DNA from: Azospirillum lipoferum 4B
GTDB lineage: Bacteria; Pseudomonadota; Alphaproteobacteria; Azospirillales; Azospirillaceae
NCBI RefSeq assembly: GCF_000283655.1
Contig: NC_016586.1
Span: 201,001 to 265,000, forward strand
Direction of reading: 5' to 3'
DNA: 64,000 nucleotides
This document shows, piece after piece, positions 42,746 to 51,005 of the stretch. The stretch's first letter is position 1; every line of letters starts with the position of its first letter. A program made the translations under genes and the position numbers. The notes beneath the pieces were generated by a model. It had not been told where the DNA came from and searched no databases. It saw nothing but the letters and a program-made list of their open reading frames with translations.

Positions 42746-44743
42746 ATGATCCCCGCTGCCCCCTCTGCGGCCGCCGATCCCCGCCTGATGGCGAACGCGA
42801 TCCGCTTCCTGTCCATCGACGCCATCGAGCGCGCCACCGAAGGGCACCAGGGCGTGCCGCTGGGCATGGCGGAAATCGCGACGGCCCTGTTCACGCGGCA
42901 TTTCAAATGCAACCCGGCCGATCCGCGCTGGCCGGACCGCGACCGCTTCGTCCTGTCGAACGGCCATGGGTCGATGCTGCTCTATTCCCTGCTGCATCTG
43001 CTGGGCTACGAGCGCATCTCCCTCGACCAGATCAGGAATTTCCGCGAGCTCGGATCGCATTGCGCCGGCCATCCCGAATACGATCCCGATGCCGGCATCG
43101 AGGTCACCACCGGACCGCTCGGCCAGGGCATCGCCAACGCCTTCGGCATGGCGGTCGCCGAAGCCTATCTGAACGCCAAATACGGCTCCGCCCTGGTGGA
43201 CCATCACACCTACGCCTTCGTCGGCGACGGCTGCCTGCAGGAGGGTGTCGGGCAGGAGGTCATCCAGCTCGCCGGCCATCTGCGGCTGGGCAAGCTGGTC
43301 TTCTTCTGGGACGACAACAGCATCACCGACGACGGCAGCACGGTGCTGTCGATCAGCGAGGATGTCGCCGCCCGCTTCCGCGTCGCCGGTTGGCATGTGC
43401 AGGAGGTCGACGGCCATGATGGCGAGGCGGTGTCGGCGGCCATCGCGCTGGCCAAGAAGGACCCGCGCCCGTCGATGATCGCCTGCCGCACGGTGATCGC
43501 CCGCGGCATCCCGCGCCTGGAGGGCCAGCGCGGCGGCCACAGCGCCCGCCTGTTCAAGGAGGATCTGGCGGCGACGCGCGCCAATCTGGGCTGGCCGCAC
43601 CCGTCCTTCACCGTGCCCGACGAGGTGCTGTCGGCTTGGCGCAACGCCGCTGCGCGCCATGGCGGGGAGTATGAGGCGTGGCACCGCCGCATCGCCGCCC
43701 TGCCGGACAAGGAACGAGCCGAGTTCACCCGCGTGATCGAGGGCCGGCTTCCCGATGGCTGGCGCGACATGCTGCTCGCCTACAAGAAGCGCATGGCCGA
43801 CGAGCGGATCGCCCAGCCTTCCATCCAGGCGTCCGGCGACATCACCACGCTGCTGGCCGAGGTGCTGCCGGAGATGATGATCGGCTGCGCCGACCTGGAG
43901 GCGCCGACCAACCACAAGCGCAGCCGCACCTCCTTCACCCCCGATGAACCCGCCGGCACCTATGTCCATTGCGGTGTGCGCGAGCATGCGATGGGGGCGA
44001 TGGTCAACGGCATGGCCGCGCATGGCGGGATCATCCCGGTCAGCGTCACCTATCTCGCCTTCTCCGACTATCAGCGGCCGACCTTGCGCATGGCGGCGCT
44101 GATGGGCCTGCCGGCGCTTTACGTCTTCAGCCACGATTCCCTGGCGGTCGGCAAGAACGGGCCGACGCACCAGCCGGTGGAGATCCTCGCCTCCTTCCGG
44201 GCCATGCCGAACATCCTGGTGATGCGCCCGGCCGATGCGGTCGAAGCGGCCGAATGCTGGGAGATCGCGCTGGAACACCGGACCGGCCCCAGCATGCTGG
44301 TCTGCTCCAAGCAGGCGCTGCCCCCGACCGGCCGCCCCTACGGTGCAGAGAATCTGACGCGGCGCGGCGCCTATGTGCTGGCCGAGGCCGAAGGCGGCAA
44401 ACGTCTGGTCACGCTGATGGCGACCGGTTCGGAGGTGGCGCTGGCCCTGGAGGCGCGCAGCACCCTGCAGGCCGAGGGCATTCCCACCGCCGTGGTGTCG
44501 ATGCCCTGCTGGGAACTGTTCGACCGGCAGGACGACGCCTACCGCGCGGAGGTGATCGGCACCGGCACGGTGCGCGTCGGCATCGAGGCGGCGGTCCGGC
44601 TGGGCTGGGACAAATATGTCGGCGAAACCGGCGGCTTCATCGGCATGACGGGCTTCGGCGCCTCCGGCCCGGTCGACGCCCTGTTCGAACGCTTCGGCAT
44701 CACCGCGGCCCAAATCGTGGCCGAGGTCAAGCGCCGGCTCTGA
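42746..44743 (+). CDS. Divergent transketolase with altered phosphate-binding pocket
   Basis: 665 aa, full-length (PP, Pyr and C-terminal domains). ThDP/Mg motif GDGCLQEGVGQE..DDN (about 160-191); NGHGSMLLYSLLHLLGY and TTGPLGQGIANA are standard, and the activating Glu is in GVREHAMG (E413). By-eye alignment with E. coli TktA shows changes exactly where sugar phosphates bind. R358 of the ASRKAS motif becomes Ile (PSIQAS, residue 360). D469 of GEDGPTHQP becomes Asn (GKNGPTHQP, 471). R520 of LSRQ becomes Lys (CSKQ, 522). His461 is kept (H463). This suggests non-phosphorylated substrates. It lies between an SDR and a hydroxypyruvate-reductase-like gene, so it is a catabolic enzyme rather than the housekeeping pentose-phosphate one. 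Confidence 0.88.
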   Translation: MIPAAPSAAADPRLMANAIRFLSIDAIERATEGHQGVPLGMAEIATALFTRHFKCNPADPRWPDRDRFVLSNGHGSMLLYSLLHLLGYERISLDQIRNFRELGSHCAGHPEYDPDAGIEVTTGPLGQGIANAFGMAVAEAYLNAKYGSALVDHHTYAFVGDGCLQEGVGQEVIQLAGHLRLGKLVFFWDDNSITDDGSTVLSISEDVAARFRVAGWHVQEVDGHDGEAVSAAIALAKKDPRPSMIACRTVIARGIPRLEGQRGGHSARLFKEDLAATRANLGWPHPSFTVPDEVLSAWRNAAARHGGEYEAWHRRIAALPDKERAEFTRVIEGRLPDGWRDMLLAYKKRMADERIAQPSIQASGDITTLLAEVLPEMMIGCADLEAPTNHKRSRTSFTPDEPAGTYVHCGVREHAMGAMVNGMAAHGGIIPVSVTYLAFSDYQRPTLRMAALMGLPALYVFSHDSLAVGKNGPTHQPVEILASFRAMPNILVMRPADAVEAAECWEIALEHRTGPSMLVCSKQALPPTGRPYGAENLTRRGAYVLAEAEGGKRLVTLMATGSEVALALEARSTLQAEGIPTAVVSMPCWELFDRQDDAYRAEVIGTGTVRVGIEAAVRLGWDKYVGETGGFIGMTGFGASGPVDALFERFGITAAQIVAEVKRRL

Positions 44744-44781
44744 CCGCGCCGCCCCCCTCTTTCGTGACCAAGGACATCGTG

Positions 44782-45747
44782 ATGCGCAAGATCGTCTTCC
44801 TCGACCGCGCCACCCTCGCCCCGCAGATCCGCCTGCGCAAGCCGGGCTTCCCGCATGAGCTGGTCGAACATGCCCAAACGACGCCGGATCAGGTGCTGGA
44901 CCATCTGGCCGGTGCCGAGATCGCCATCGTCAACAAGGTGCAGCTGACGGCCGACCTGCTGGAGCGGCTGCCGCAGCTGAAGCTGATCGCCGTCGCCGCC
45001 ACCGGCACCGATTGCGTCGACAAGGAATATTGCCGGACGCATGGCATCGCGGTGAGCAACATCCGCGGTTATGCCATCAACACGGTGCCGGAACACACCT
45101 TTGCCCTGATGCTGGCGCTCCGCCGCAACATCGTGCCCTTCCGGCAGGATGTGCTGGACGGCGAATGGCAGAAATCCGGCCAGTTCTGCTTCTTCAACCA
45201 CCCCATCCACGATCTGCAGGGCGCCCGGCTCGGCATCATCGGCGAGGGCGTGCTGGGCCAGCGGGTCGCCGACATCGCCCGTGCCTTCGGCATGGTTCCG
45301 CTGTTCGCCGCGCACAAGGGCAAGTCCGGCCTCGGCCCGCTCTACACGCCGTGGGACGTGGTGCTGGAGACCAGCGACATCATCACCCTGCACAGCCCGC
45401 TCACGCCGGAGACGCGCGGCATGATCGCCATGCCGGAGTTCCGCCAAATGAAGCGCCGGCCGCTGATCATCAACACCGCGCGCGGCGGTCTGGTGGTCGA
45501 GGAGGATCTGGTGACCGCCCTGGACGAGGGGCTGATCGGCGGCGCCGGCTTCGACGTGACGCTGCCCGAGCCGCCGCCGGCCGACAGCCCGCTGATGCGC
45601 ATCGCCGGGCGGCCCAACGTCATCGTCACGCCGCATCTGGGCTGGGCGTCGGACGAGGCGCAGCAGGCGCTGGCCGACCAGCTGATCGACAACATCGAGA
45701 ACTTCGTTGCCGGAACCCCCAGCAACCTCGTGATGGGTGCTTACTGA
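44782..45747 (+). CDS. D-2-hydroxyacid dehydrogenase, hydroxypyruvate/glyoxylate reductase type
   Basis: 321 aa from the ATG at 44782 (AAGGAC upstream). The substrate domain is residues 1-100 plus the C-terminus. The Rossmann motif is LGIIGEGVLGQRVADIARAFGM. The catalytic Arg is in INTARGGLVVEEDL and the catalytic His in VTPHLGWAS. AATGTDCVDKEYCRTHGIAVSNIRGYA matches the glycerate dehydrogenase (HprA) group. The following glycerate 2-kinase gene implies that it makes D-glycerate from hydroxypyruvate. It starts 38 bases after the transketolase. Confidence 0.9.
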   Translation: MRKIVFLDRATLAPQIRLRKPGFPHELVEHAQTTPDQVLDHLAGAEIAIVNKVQLTADLLERLPQLKLIAVAATGTDCVDKEYCRTHGIAVSNIRGYAINTVPEHTFALMLALRRNIVPFRQDVLDGEWQKSGQFCFFNHPIHDLQGARLGIIGEGVLGQRVADIARAFGMVPLFAAHKGKSGLGPLYTPWDVVLETSDIITLHSPLTPETRGMIAMPEFRQMKRRPLIINTARGGLVVEEDLVTALDEGLIGGAGFDVTLPEPPPADSPLMRIAGRPNVIVTPHLGWASDEAQQALADQLIDNIENFVAGTPSNLVMGAY

Positions 45748-45826
45748 CGAACGCCGATGCCGGCGGGGTGGTCGGAAACCGACCGGCCATCTCCCTTTCC
45801 CATCACCGACCCGAGCGAGGACCAGC

Positions 45827-47101
45827 ATGATGGCCGCCGATCCGCGCGACCTCCTGCGGCGGATGTTCGACGCCGCCATCGCCGCGGCGCAGCCTGCGCT
45901 GTGCCTGCCGGCCCATTTGCCGGAGCCGCCGAAGGGGCGGCTGATCGTGATCGGCGCCGGCAAGGCCTCCGCCGCCATGGCGCGGGCGGTGGAGGATAAC
46001 TGGCTGGGACCGCTGACGGGGCTCGTCATCACCCGCTACGGCTATGCCGTGCCCTGCGAGCGCATCCGCATCGTCGAGGCGGCGCACCCGGTGCCCGACG
46101 CCGCCGGTCTCGCTGCGACGGGCGAGATCCTGCACCTCTTGCGCGGTCTTACGGCGGACGATCTGGTGCTCTGCCTGATCTCCGGCGGCGGATCGGCGCT
46201 GCTGACGCGGCCGCTCGACGGGCTGACGCTGGCGGACAAGCAGGCGATCAACCGCGCCTTGCTCGCCTCCGGCGCGACGATTTCCGAGATGAACTGCGTG
46301 CGCCGTCACCTGTCGGCGGTGAAGGGCGGCCGGCTGGCCGCCGCCTGCGCCCCGGCGCGGGTGGTTACGCTGCTGATCTCCGACGTGCCGGGCGACAACC
46401 CGATGGACATCGCCTCCGGTCCGACGGTGGTCGATCCCACAACTTGCGCCGACGCGCTGGCGATCATCCGGCGCTATGGCATCACGGTTCCGGCGGCGGT
46501 GCTGGACGTGCTGGAGAGCGGCCGCGGCGAGAGCATCGAGCCCGGCGACCTGCGGCTGGCCGGTGCGGAGACGCGCATCGTCGCCACGCCGCAGATGGCG
46601 CTGGAGGCCGCCGCGGCGGTGGCGCGCGAGGCCGGCTATCCCGTTCACATCCTGGGCGACGCCATCGAGGGCGAGGCCCGGGACGTCGGCAAGGTAATGG
46701 CCGGCATTGCCTTGCAGGTGGCAAGACGGGGACAACCCTTCACCGCGCCATGCGTGCTGCTTTCCGGCGGCGAGACCACGGTGACGCTGCGCGGTGCGGG
46801 CCGCGGCGGGCGCAATGTGGAGTTCCTGCTGTCGCTGGGCGTGGCGCTGGACGGCTGTCCCGGCGTGCATGCCCTGGCCGGCGACACCGACGGCGTCGAT
46901 GGCGTGGAGGAGATCGCCGGTGCCACTCTCGGCCCCGACAGTCTGGCGCGGGCCTGGGGCCTCGGACTCCGGCCGAAGGAGAGCCTTGCCAGCAATGACG
47001 GGCACGGTTTCTTCGAGGCGCTGGGCGACAGCATCGTCACCGGCCCGACCCTGACCAACGTCAATGATTTCCGTGCGATCCTGATCACCGGTTCGCGCTG
47101 A
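45827..47101 (+). CDS. ttuD: Glycerate 2-kinase, MOFRL family (TtuD/GckA)
   Basis: 424 aa from the first of two adjacent ATGs (45827 or 45830; GAGGACC upstream). It phosphorylates D-glycerate to 2-phosphoglycerate, which enters glycolysis. The N-terminal GckA domain has IVIGAGKASAAMARAVE, CLISGGGSALLTRP and EMNCVRRHLSAVKGGRLA. The MOFRL domain at the C-terminus has LLSGGETTVTLRGAGRGGRNVEFLL, AGDTDGVDG and SNDGHGFFEALGDSIVTGPTLTNVNDF. It is the last gene of the operon; its 3' end overlaps the convergent FadR-type gene by 17 bases. Confidence 0.93.
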   Translation: MMAADPRDLLRRMFDAAIAAAQPALCLPAHLPEPPKGRLIVIGAGKASAAMARAVEDNWLGPLTGLVITRYGYAVPCERIRIVEAAHPVPDAAGLAATGEILHLLRGLTADDLVLCLISGGGSALLTRPLDGLTLADKQAINRALLASGATISEMNCVRRHLSAVKGGRLAAACAPARVVTLLISDVPGDNPMDIASGPTVVDPTTCADALAIIRRYGITVPAAVLDVLESGRGESIEPGDLRLAGAETRIVATPQMALEAAAAVAREAGYPVHILGDAIEGEARDVGKVMAGIALQVARRGQPFTAPCVLLSGGETTVTLRGAGRGGRNVEFLLSLGVALDGCPGVHALAGDTDGVDGVEEIAGATLGPDSLARAWGLGLRPKESLASNDGHGFFEALGDSIVTGPTLTNVNDFRAILITGSR

Positions 47102-47792
47102 GACCGCCCTCGTTTCCGCCTTGCCGCAGGGTGCGAAGGACCGCATCGGCGGTGCGGCGGCTGTGGTCGGCCAGCAGGGCGGCGGTGGCGGCGGCATCGC
47201 GGCGGCGCAGGGCATCCATGACCGCCTCATGCTCCGCCAGCGAATGTTGCCAACGGTCGGCATCGTAATTGGCCAGCGAGCGCGCCCGGTTGAGCTGGGC
47301 GGCGAAGCCCTTGTAGGTCGCCTCCAGCACCGGATTGCCGGCCATGGCGACGATCCAGCCATGGATGCGGCGGTTGGTGGCGGAATAGGCGGCGCGCTCC
47401 CCCGCCTGGAACTGGGCGACGAGTTCGCCGTGCAGCCGGTCCAGCTCCGCGAACGCCTCGACCGAGCCGTTCGTGCAGGCGAGCCGGCCGGCGAGGCTCT
47501 CCAACGCCTCCATCACCTCGAAGATCGCGGCGATCTCCGTGGGATCGATGGGCGTCACCACCGCGCCGCGGTGCGGGCGCAATTCCACCAGCCCTTCGGC
47601 CGCCAGCACGCGCAGCGCCTCGCGTAACGGCGTGCGGGAAACGCCGAGCTGTTCGCACAGCTCCATTTCCGGCACGCGGCGGCCGGGCGGCAATTCCCCC
47701 TCCAGGATCATCGCCCGCAGTTCCGCCACTGCGGAGTGATGCAGCGTTTCGCGGCGCAGGGGGCCGGCGGCGGGTTTTGCGGGGCTGTCCAT
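47085..47792 (-). CDS. GntR-family regulator, FadR/FCD subgroup
   Basis: 235 aa from the ATG at 47792; starts at 47837 or 47876 lack ribosome sites. The winged helix is LRAMILEGELPPGRRVPEMELCEQLGVSRTPLREALRVLAAEGLVEL. The FCD effector domain (about 90-225) has the metal-binding-type residues in FEVMEALESLAGRLA, NRRIHGWIV and HEAVMDALRRRD. It is divergent from the ABC transporter/hydantoinase operon and probably represses it through the TTGTATACAA site at 47950-47959. The ligand is likely a hydantoin, dihydropyrimidine or a related acid. Confidence 0.9.
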   Translation of the reverse strand: MDSPAKPAAGPLRRETLHHSAVAELRAMILEGELPPGRRVPEMELCEQLGVSRTPLREALRVLAAEGLVELRPHRGAVVTPIDPTEIAAIFEVMEALESLAGRLACTNGSVEAFAELDRLHGELVAQFQAGERAAYSATNRRIHGWIVAMAGNPVLEATYKGFAAQLNRARSLANYDADRWQHSLAEHEAVMDALRRRDAAATAALLADHSRRTADAVLRTLRQGGNEGGLSANR

Positions 47793-47949
47793 GGTCGATC
47801 CGGCGAGGTCTGTTCTGCTGCATACTTGGGCATTCATGCGCAAACGATGCCATGCGCTCAAAAATAAGGCAAGCAACCTCGTTGATGATCCTTCGCATTA
47901 AAACTGCTGTAAATAACTGTAATAAAACGATAATTACAGAATAGAGATT

Positions 47950-47959
47950 TTGTATACAA
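47950..47959. promoter_or_regulatory. FadR-type operator TTGTATACAA
   Basis: Perfect 10-bp palindrome matching the GT-N-AC core used by FCD-type GntR regulators. It lies 59 bases upstream of the binding-protein start, in an AT-rich patch (47880-47960) that stands out in this GC-rich window. It overlaps a TACAAT -10-like hexamer. Confidence 0.7.
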
Positions 47960-48017
47960 TCTGGCACGGTGCTTGCGACAGAGGTGGAAACGCAACCGCA
48001 TCTGGAGCCGAAGCCTC

Positions 48018-49043
48018 ATGTCGATCCGGTCCCTCACCCTGAACGCCGTCGCCGCCATGACGCTGGCCCTGTCCGGGCTGGCCGCCGCCGCCCCGACGGC
48101 GCAGGCCGCCGATGCGGAAGCCGTGAAGCTCGGCTTCGCCAAATGCGCCCATTGCCTGCCGATGGCGCTGACGCCCGATCTGGCGAAGGGCGTTTCGATC
48201 GAGGCCATCAACTTCAATTCCGGCAACGACGTGCTGACCGCCCTGGTGTCCAAGAGCATCGACGTGGCGCAGGTTACCTACCTTCACTACGTCACCGCGC
48301 TGGACAAGGGCTTCGACGTCGTCGCCATCTCCGGTCAGGTCAATGGCGGGTCGGAGATCGTCACCGCCAAGGGCATCGACCTGAAGGCCGGCGACTGGGC
48401 CGGGCTGAAGGCGCTGGCCGCCTCCCGCAAGGCGAAGGGCGAGCCGCTGCGCGTCGCTGCCTCGCGCGGGAACGCGCAGGACATCCACATGCGCGGCGCC
48501 TTGCAGAAGCACGGCATCGACGTCAACAAGGATGTCCAGTTCATCAACATCCCCAACCCGTCCGACCATGCCGCTGCCCTGCAGCGCGGCGAGGTCGACG
48601 TGATCTGCACGGTGGAGCCCTTCGCCTCGCAGATCCGCAGCACAGGCGTCGGCGTGCATTTCGCGCTGCCCTACGATCAGGCGGCCGGCAACCTGACCAA
48701 CCTGATCGTCACCCGCTCCGACGTGATCAAGGAGCATCCCAAGGCGGTCGAGGCCACCGTCGCCTCGGTGGTGGCGCTGGTCGACAAGCTGAAGACCGAC
48801 CGCACGGTGTGGGTCGACACCATCAACAAATACACAGGCCTCAACAAGGACATCGCCGCCGCGTCGCTGGAGAACGCCTTCCCCGACTACGCCATCCACA
48901 AGGACAGCACCGTCGCCATCGCCGCGATGATGCGGGAGCTGAAGTATATCAGCAAAGACGTGTCGGACGCTGTGGTGAAGAACATCGACTACCGGTTCCT
49001 CGAGGCGGTGACGAAGAAGCCGAAGAGCGAGCTGGGGGGCTGA
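48018..49043 (+). CDS. NMT1/TauA-like periplasmic substrate-binding protein
   Basis: 341 aa from the ATG at 48018 (GGAG upstream). The signal peptide is SLTLNAVAAMTLALSGLAAAAPTAQAA. The mature protein has the SsuA/TauA/NMT1 fold: LGFAKCAHCLPMALTPDLAKGVSIEAINFNSGNDVLTALVSKSIDVAQVTYLHYVTAL. The CxxC in KCAHC near the ligand pocket is unusual for the family and may form a disulfide. Second-lobe motifs are LRVAASRGNAQDIHMRGAL and RGEVDVICTVEPFASQI. The ligand is probably a small ring compound handled by the downstream hydantoinase. Confidence 0.88.
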   Translation: MSIRSLTLNAVAAMTLALSGLAAAAPTAQAADAEAVKLGFAKCAHCLPMALTPDLAKGVSIEAINFNSGNDVLTALVSKSIDVAQVTYLHYVTALDKGFDVVAISGQVNGGSEIVTAKGIDLKAGDWAGLKALAASRKAKGEPLRVAASRGNAQDIHMRGALQKHGIDVNKDVQFINIPNPSDHAAALQRGEVDVICTVEPFASQIRSTGVGVHFALPYDQAAGNLTNLIVTRSDVIKEHPKAVEATVASVVALVDKLKTDRTVWVDTINKYTGLNKDIAAASLENAFPDYAIHKDSTVAIAAMMRELKYISKDVSDAVVKNIDYRFLEAVTKKPKSELGG

Positions 49044-49053
49044 GGGTTAAGCA

Positions 49054-49178
49054 TTGCCCCCACCCCGACGTATTGCCCCCACCCCGACCCTCCCCCGCTG
49101 GGCGGAGGAGGGGGTTTATCGCGGAAGTGGCGGCAGTCCCCTCCCCCGCCCAGCGGGGGAGGGTTAGGGTGGGGGCAA
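49054..49178. repeat. Large interspersed inverted repeat inside the ABC operon
   Basis: A left arm of 42 bases (49073-49114) and a right arm of 41 bases (49138-49178) are complementary at nearly all positions. Both open with TTGCCCCCACCC and contain CTCCCCCGCTGGGCGG. A partial copy of the arm start (TTGCCCCCACCCCGACG) precedes at 49054-49070. It begins 11 bases after the binding-protein stop. REP-like or small palindromic elements of this type are often multicopy in alphaproteobacterial genomes and can stabilise or attenuate transcripts. Confidence 0.8.
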
Positions 49179-49229
49179 GCGGTCCTGCCCTTCCTCGACA
49201 TCATCTGACGACCATCGAAAGGCCGGTCC

Positions 49230-50036
49230 ATGACCGCATTGTCGAAATCCTGGGAGCGCGCGGTCGTTCCCGTCCTGATCCTCGCGGCCTGGGAGATCGT
49301 GTCGCGGTCCGGCCTGCTGCCGGCGGCCCTGCTGCCGGCACCCTCCATCGTGCTGCACAGCTGGGCCGACTGGGTGCTCGGCTTCGACGAGACGACGCAG
49401 GCCAACAGCGGGCGCTGGCTGGCCGACGCGCTGTCCAGCGCTCTTCGGGTCGCCGCCGGCTACGGCATCGCGGTGGCGAGCGGCGTGCTGCTGGGCATCG
49501 CCATCGGCTGGTGGAGCTGGGTGGAGCGCGCCATCGAACCGACCATCCAGATGCTGCGCCCGGTGCCGCCGGTGTCCTGGATCCCGGTGGCGATCATCTG
49601 GTTCGGCATCGCCAACAAGCCGGCGATCTTCCTGGTCTTCCTCGGCGCCTTCTTCCCGATCCTGATGAACACCATCCATGGCGTGAAGACCGCCGACCGC
49701 AACCTGATCCGCGCCGCCTCGATGATGGGCGCCACCGAACAGCAGCTTCTGCGCCATGTGGTGTTCCCGGCGGCGCTGCCCAGCATCTTCGCCGGCCTGC
49801 GCATCGGCATCGGCGCCGCCTGGATGCTGACCGTCACGGCGGAGATGGTCGCGGTCAAGAGCGGGCTCGGCTACGTGCTGTGGGACAGCTACTACTTCCT
49901 GCGCTACGACCTCGTCCTTGCCGCGATGGCCAGCATCGGGTTGCTGGGCTACGCCACCGACGCGCTGATCAAGCTGCTGATGTCCGCGGCGCTGCACTGG
50001 CAGCACGCCTCCACGCTCCAGAGCCGGGAGGGCTGA
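49230..50036 (+). CDS. ABC transporter permease, SsuC/TauC type
   Basis: 268 aa with six membrane segments. The coupling loop is IRAASMMGATEQQLLRHVVFPAALPSIFAGLRIGIGAAW, followed by TAEMVAVKSGLGYVLWDSYYFLRYD, as in sulfonate/nitrate/pyrimidine importers. An ATG at 49230 starts the frame 51 bases after the palindromic repeat. It is coupled to the ATPase gene 4 bases downstream. Confidence 0.92.
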   Translation: MTALSKSWERAVVPVLILAAWEIVSRSGLLPAALLPAPSIVLHSWADWVLGFDETTQANSGRWLADALSSALRVAAGYGIAVASGVLLGIAIGWWSWVERAIEPTIQMLRPVPPVSWIPVAIIWFGIANKPAIFLVFLGAFFPILMNTIHGVKTADRNLIRAASMMGATEQQLLRHVVFPAALPSIFAGLRIGIGAAWMLTVTAEMVAVKSGLGYVLWDSYYFLRYDLVLAAMASIGLLGYATDALIKLLMSAALHWQHASTLQSREG

Positions 50037-50040
50037 GCCC

Positions 50041-50823
50041 ATGGCCTCCATCGAACTGCAGAACATCACCAAGATCTACAGCGACACCAAGCGCAAGCGC
50101 GACCTTCTGGCCATCGACGACGTCAGCCTGACGGTGGAACGCAACGAGTTCCTTTGCCTGCTCGGCTCGTCCGGCTGCGGCAAATCCACCCTGCTGAACA
50201 TGATCGCAGGGTTCGAGAAGCCGACCAAGGGCACCGTCACCGTCGGCGGCAAGCCGGTGGACGGCCCCGGTGCCGACCGCGGCATGGTGTTCCAGCAGGC
50301 CACCCTGATGCCCTGGCTTCCGGTGTGGGAGAACATCGCCTTCCACCTGCGCCTGAAGGGCTGGCGCAAGGCCGACCGCCGCGCCGCCGCCCAGGAATAC
50401 ATCGACCTCGTCGGGCTGAAGGGCTTCGAGAACCATTACCCGGCCGAACTGTCGGGCGGCATGAGCCAGCGCGTCGGCATCGCCCGCGCCCTGCTGCTGA
50501 ACCCGCAGGTCATCCTGATGGACGAGCCCTTCGCCGCGCTGGACGCCCAGACCAAGATGGACATGCAGGAGGAGCTGGTCGCCATCTGGCAGAAGCAGCG
50601 CTGCACCATCGTCTTCGTCACCCACAGCGTTGACGAGGCCCTGGTGCTCGGCACACAGGTGGCGGTGCTGACCAGCCGGCCGGGCCGCCTGCGCGAACGC
50701 ATCGAACTGGATCTGCCGCGCCCGCGCGACATCACCAGCCCGCGCTTCAACGACCACAAGCGCCACATCCTGAACCTGATCCGGGAAGAGGGCCTGCAAC
50801 AGCGGCAGGTCGCCGCGGCATGA
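50041..50823 (+). CDS. ABC transporter ATPase, SsuB/TauB type
   Basis: 260 aa. Walker A is GSSGCGKSTL, the Q-loop is in FQQATLMPWLPVWENI, the signature is LSGGMSQRVGIARAL, Walker B is VILMDEPFAALD, and the switch His is in FVTHSVDEAL. It works with the preceding permease and binding protein. It differs from the other ATPase of this class at 10091-10873, so the two importers are separate systems with different control (TPP riboswitch versus FadR). Confidence 0.92.
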   Translation: MASIELQNITKIYSDTKRKRDLLAIDDVSLTVERNEFLCLLGSSGCGKSTLLNMIAGFEKPTKGTVTVGGKPVDGPGADRGMVFQQATLMPWLPVWENIAFHLRLKGWRKADRRAAAQEYIDLVGLKGFENHYPAELSGGMSQRVGIARALLLNPQVILMDEPFAALDAQTKMDMQEELVAIWQKQRCTIVFVTHSVDEALVLGTQVAVLTSRPGRLRERIELDLPRPRDITSPRFNDHKRHILNLIREEGLQQRQVAAA

Positions 50824-51005
50824 CGGGCGCCTTTCAACCGCAGGACCTTTTGCCGACCGGTGCCACCGCTATCGCCGGCGAAGCCTTCATCGGCGATGGA
50901 GCCGGGGTGATCGAGGATGTGGCGCTCGGCATCCACGGCGGTCGCCCGCGCCCTGTGGGCGCGTACCTGTCACCCAATCAGTCAAAGAAAGACGAGTTCC
51001 CCGAG

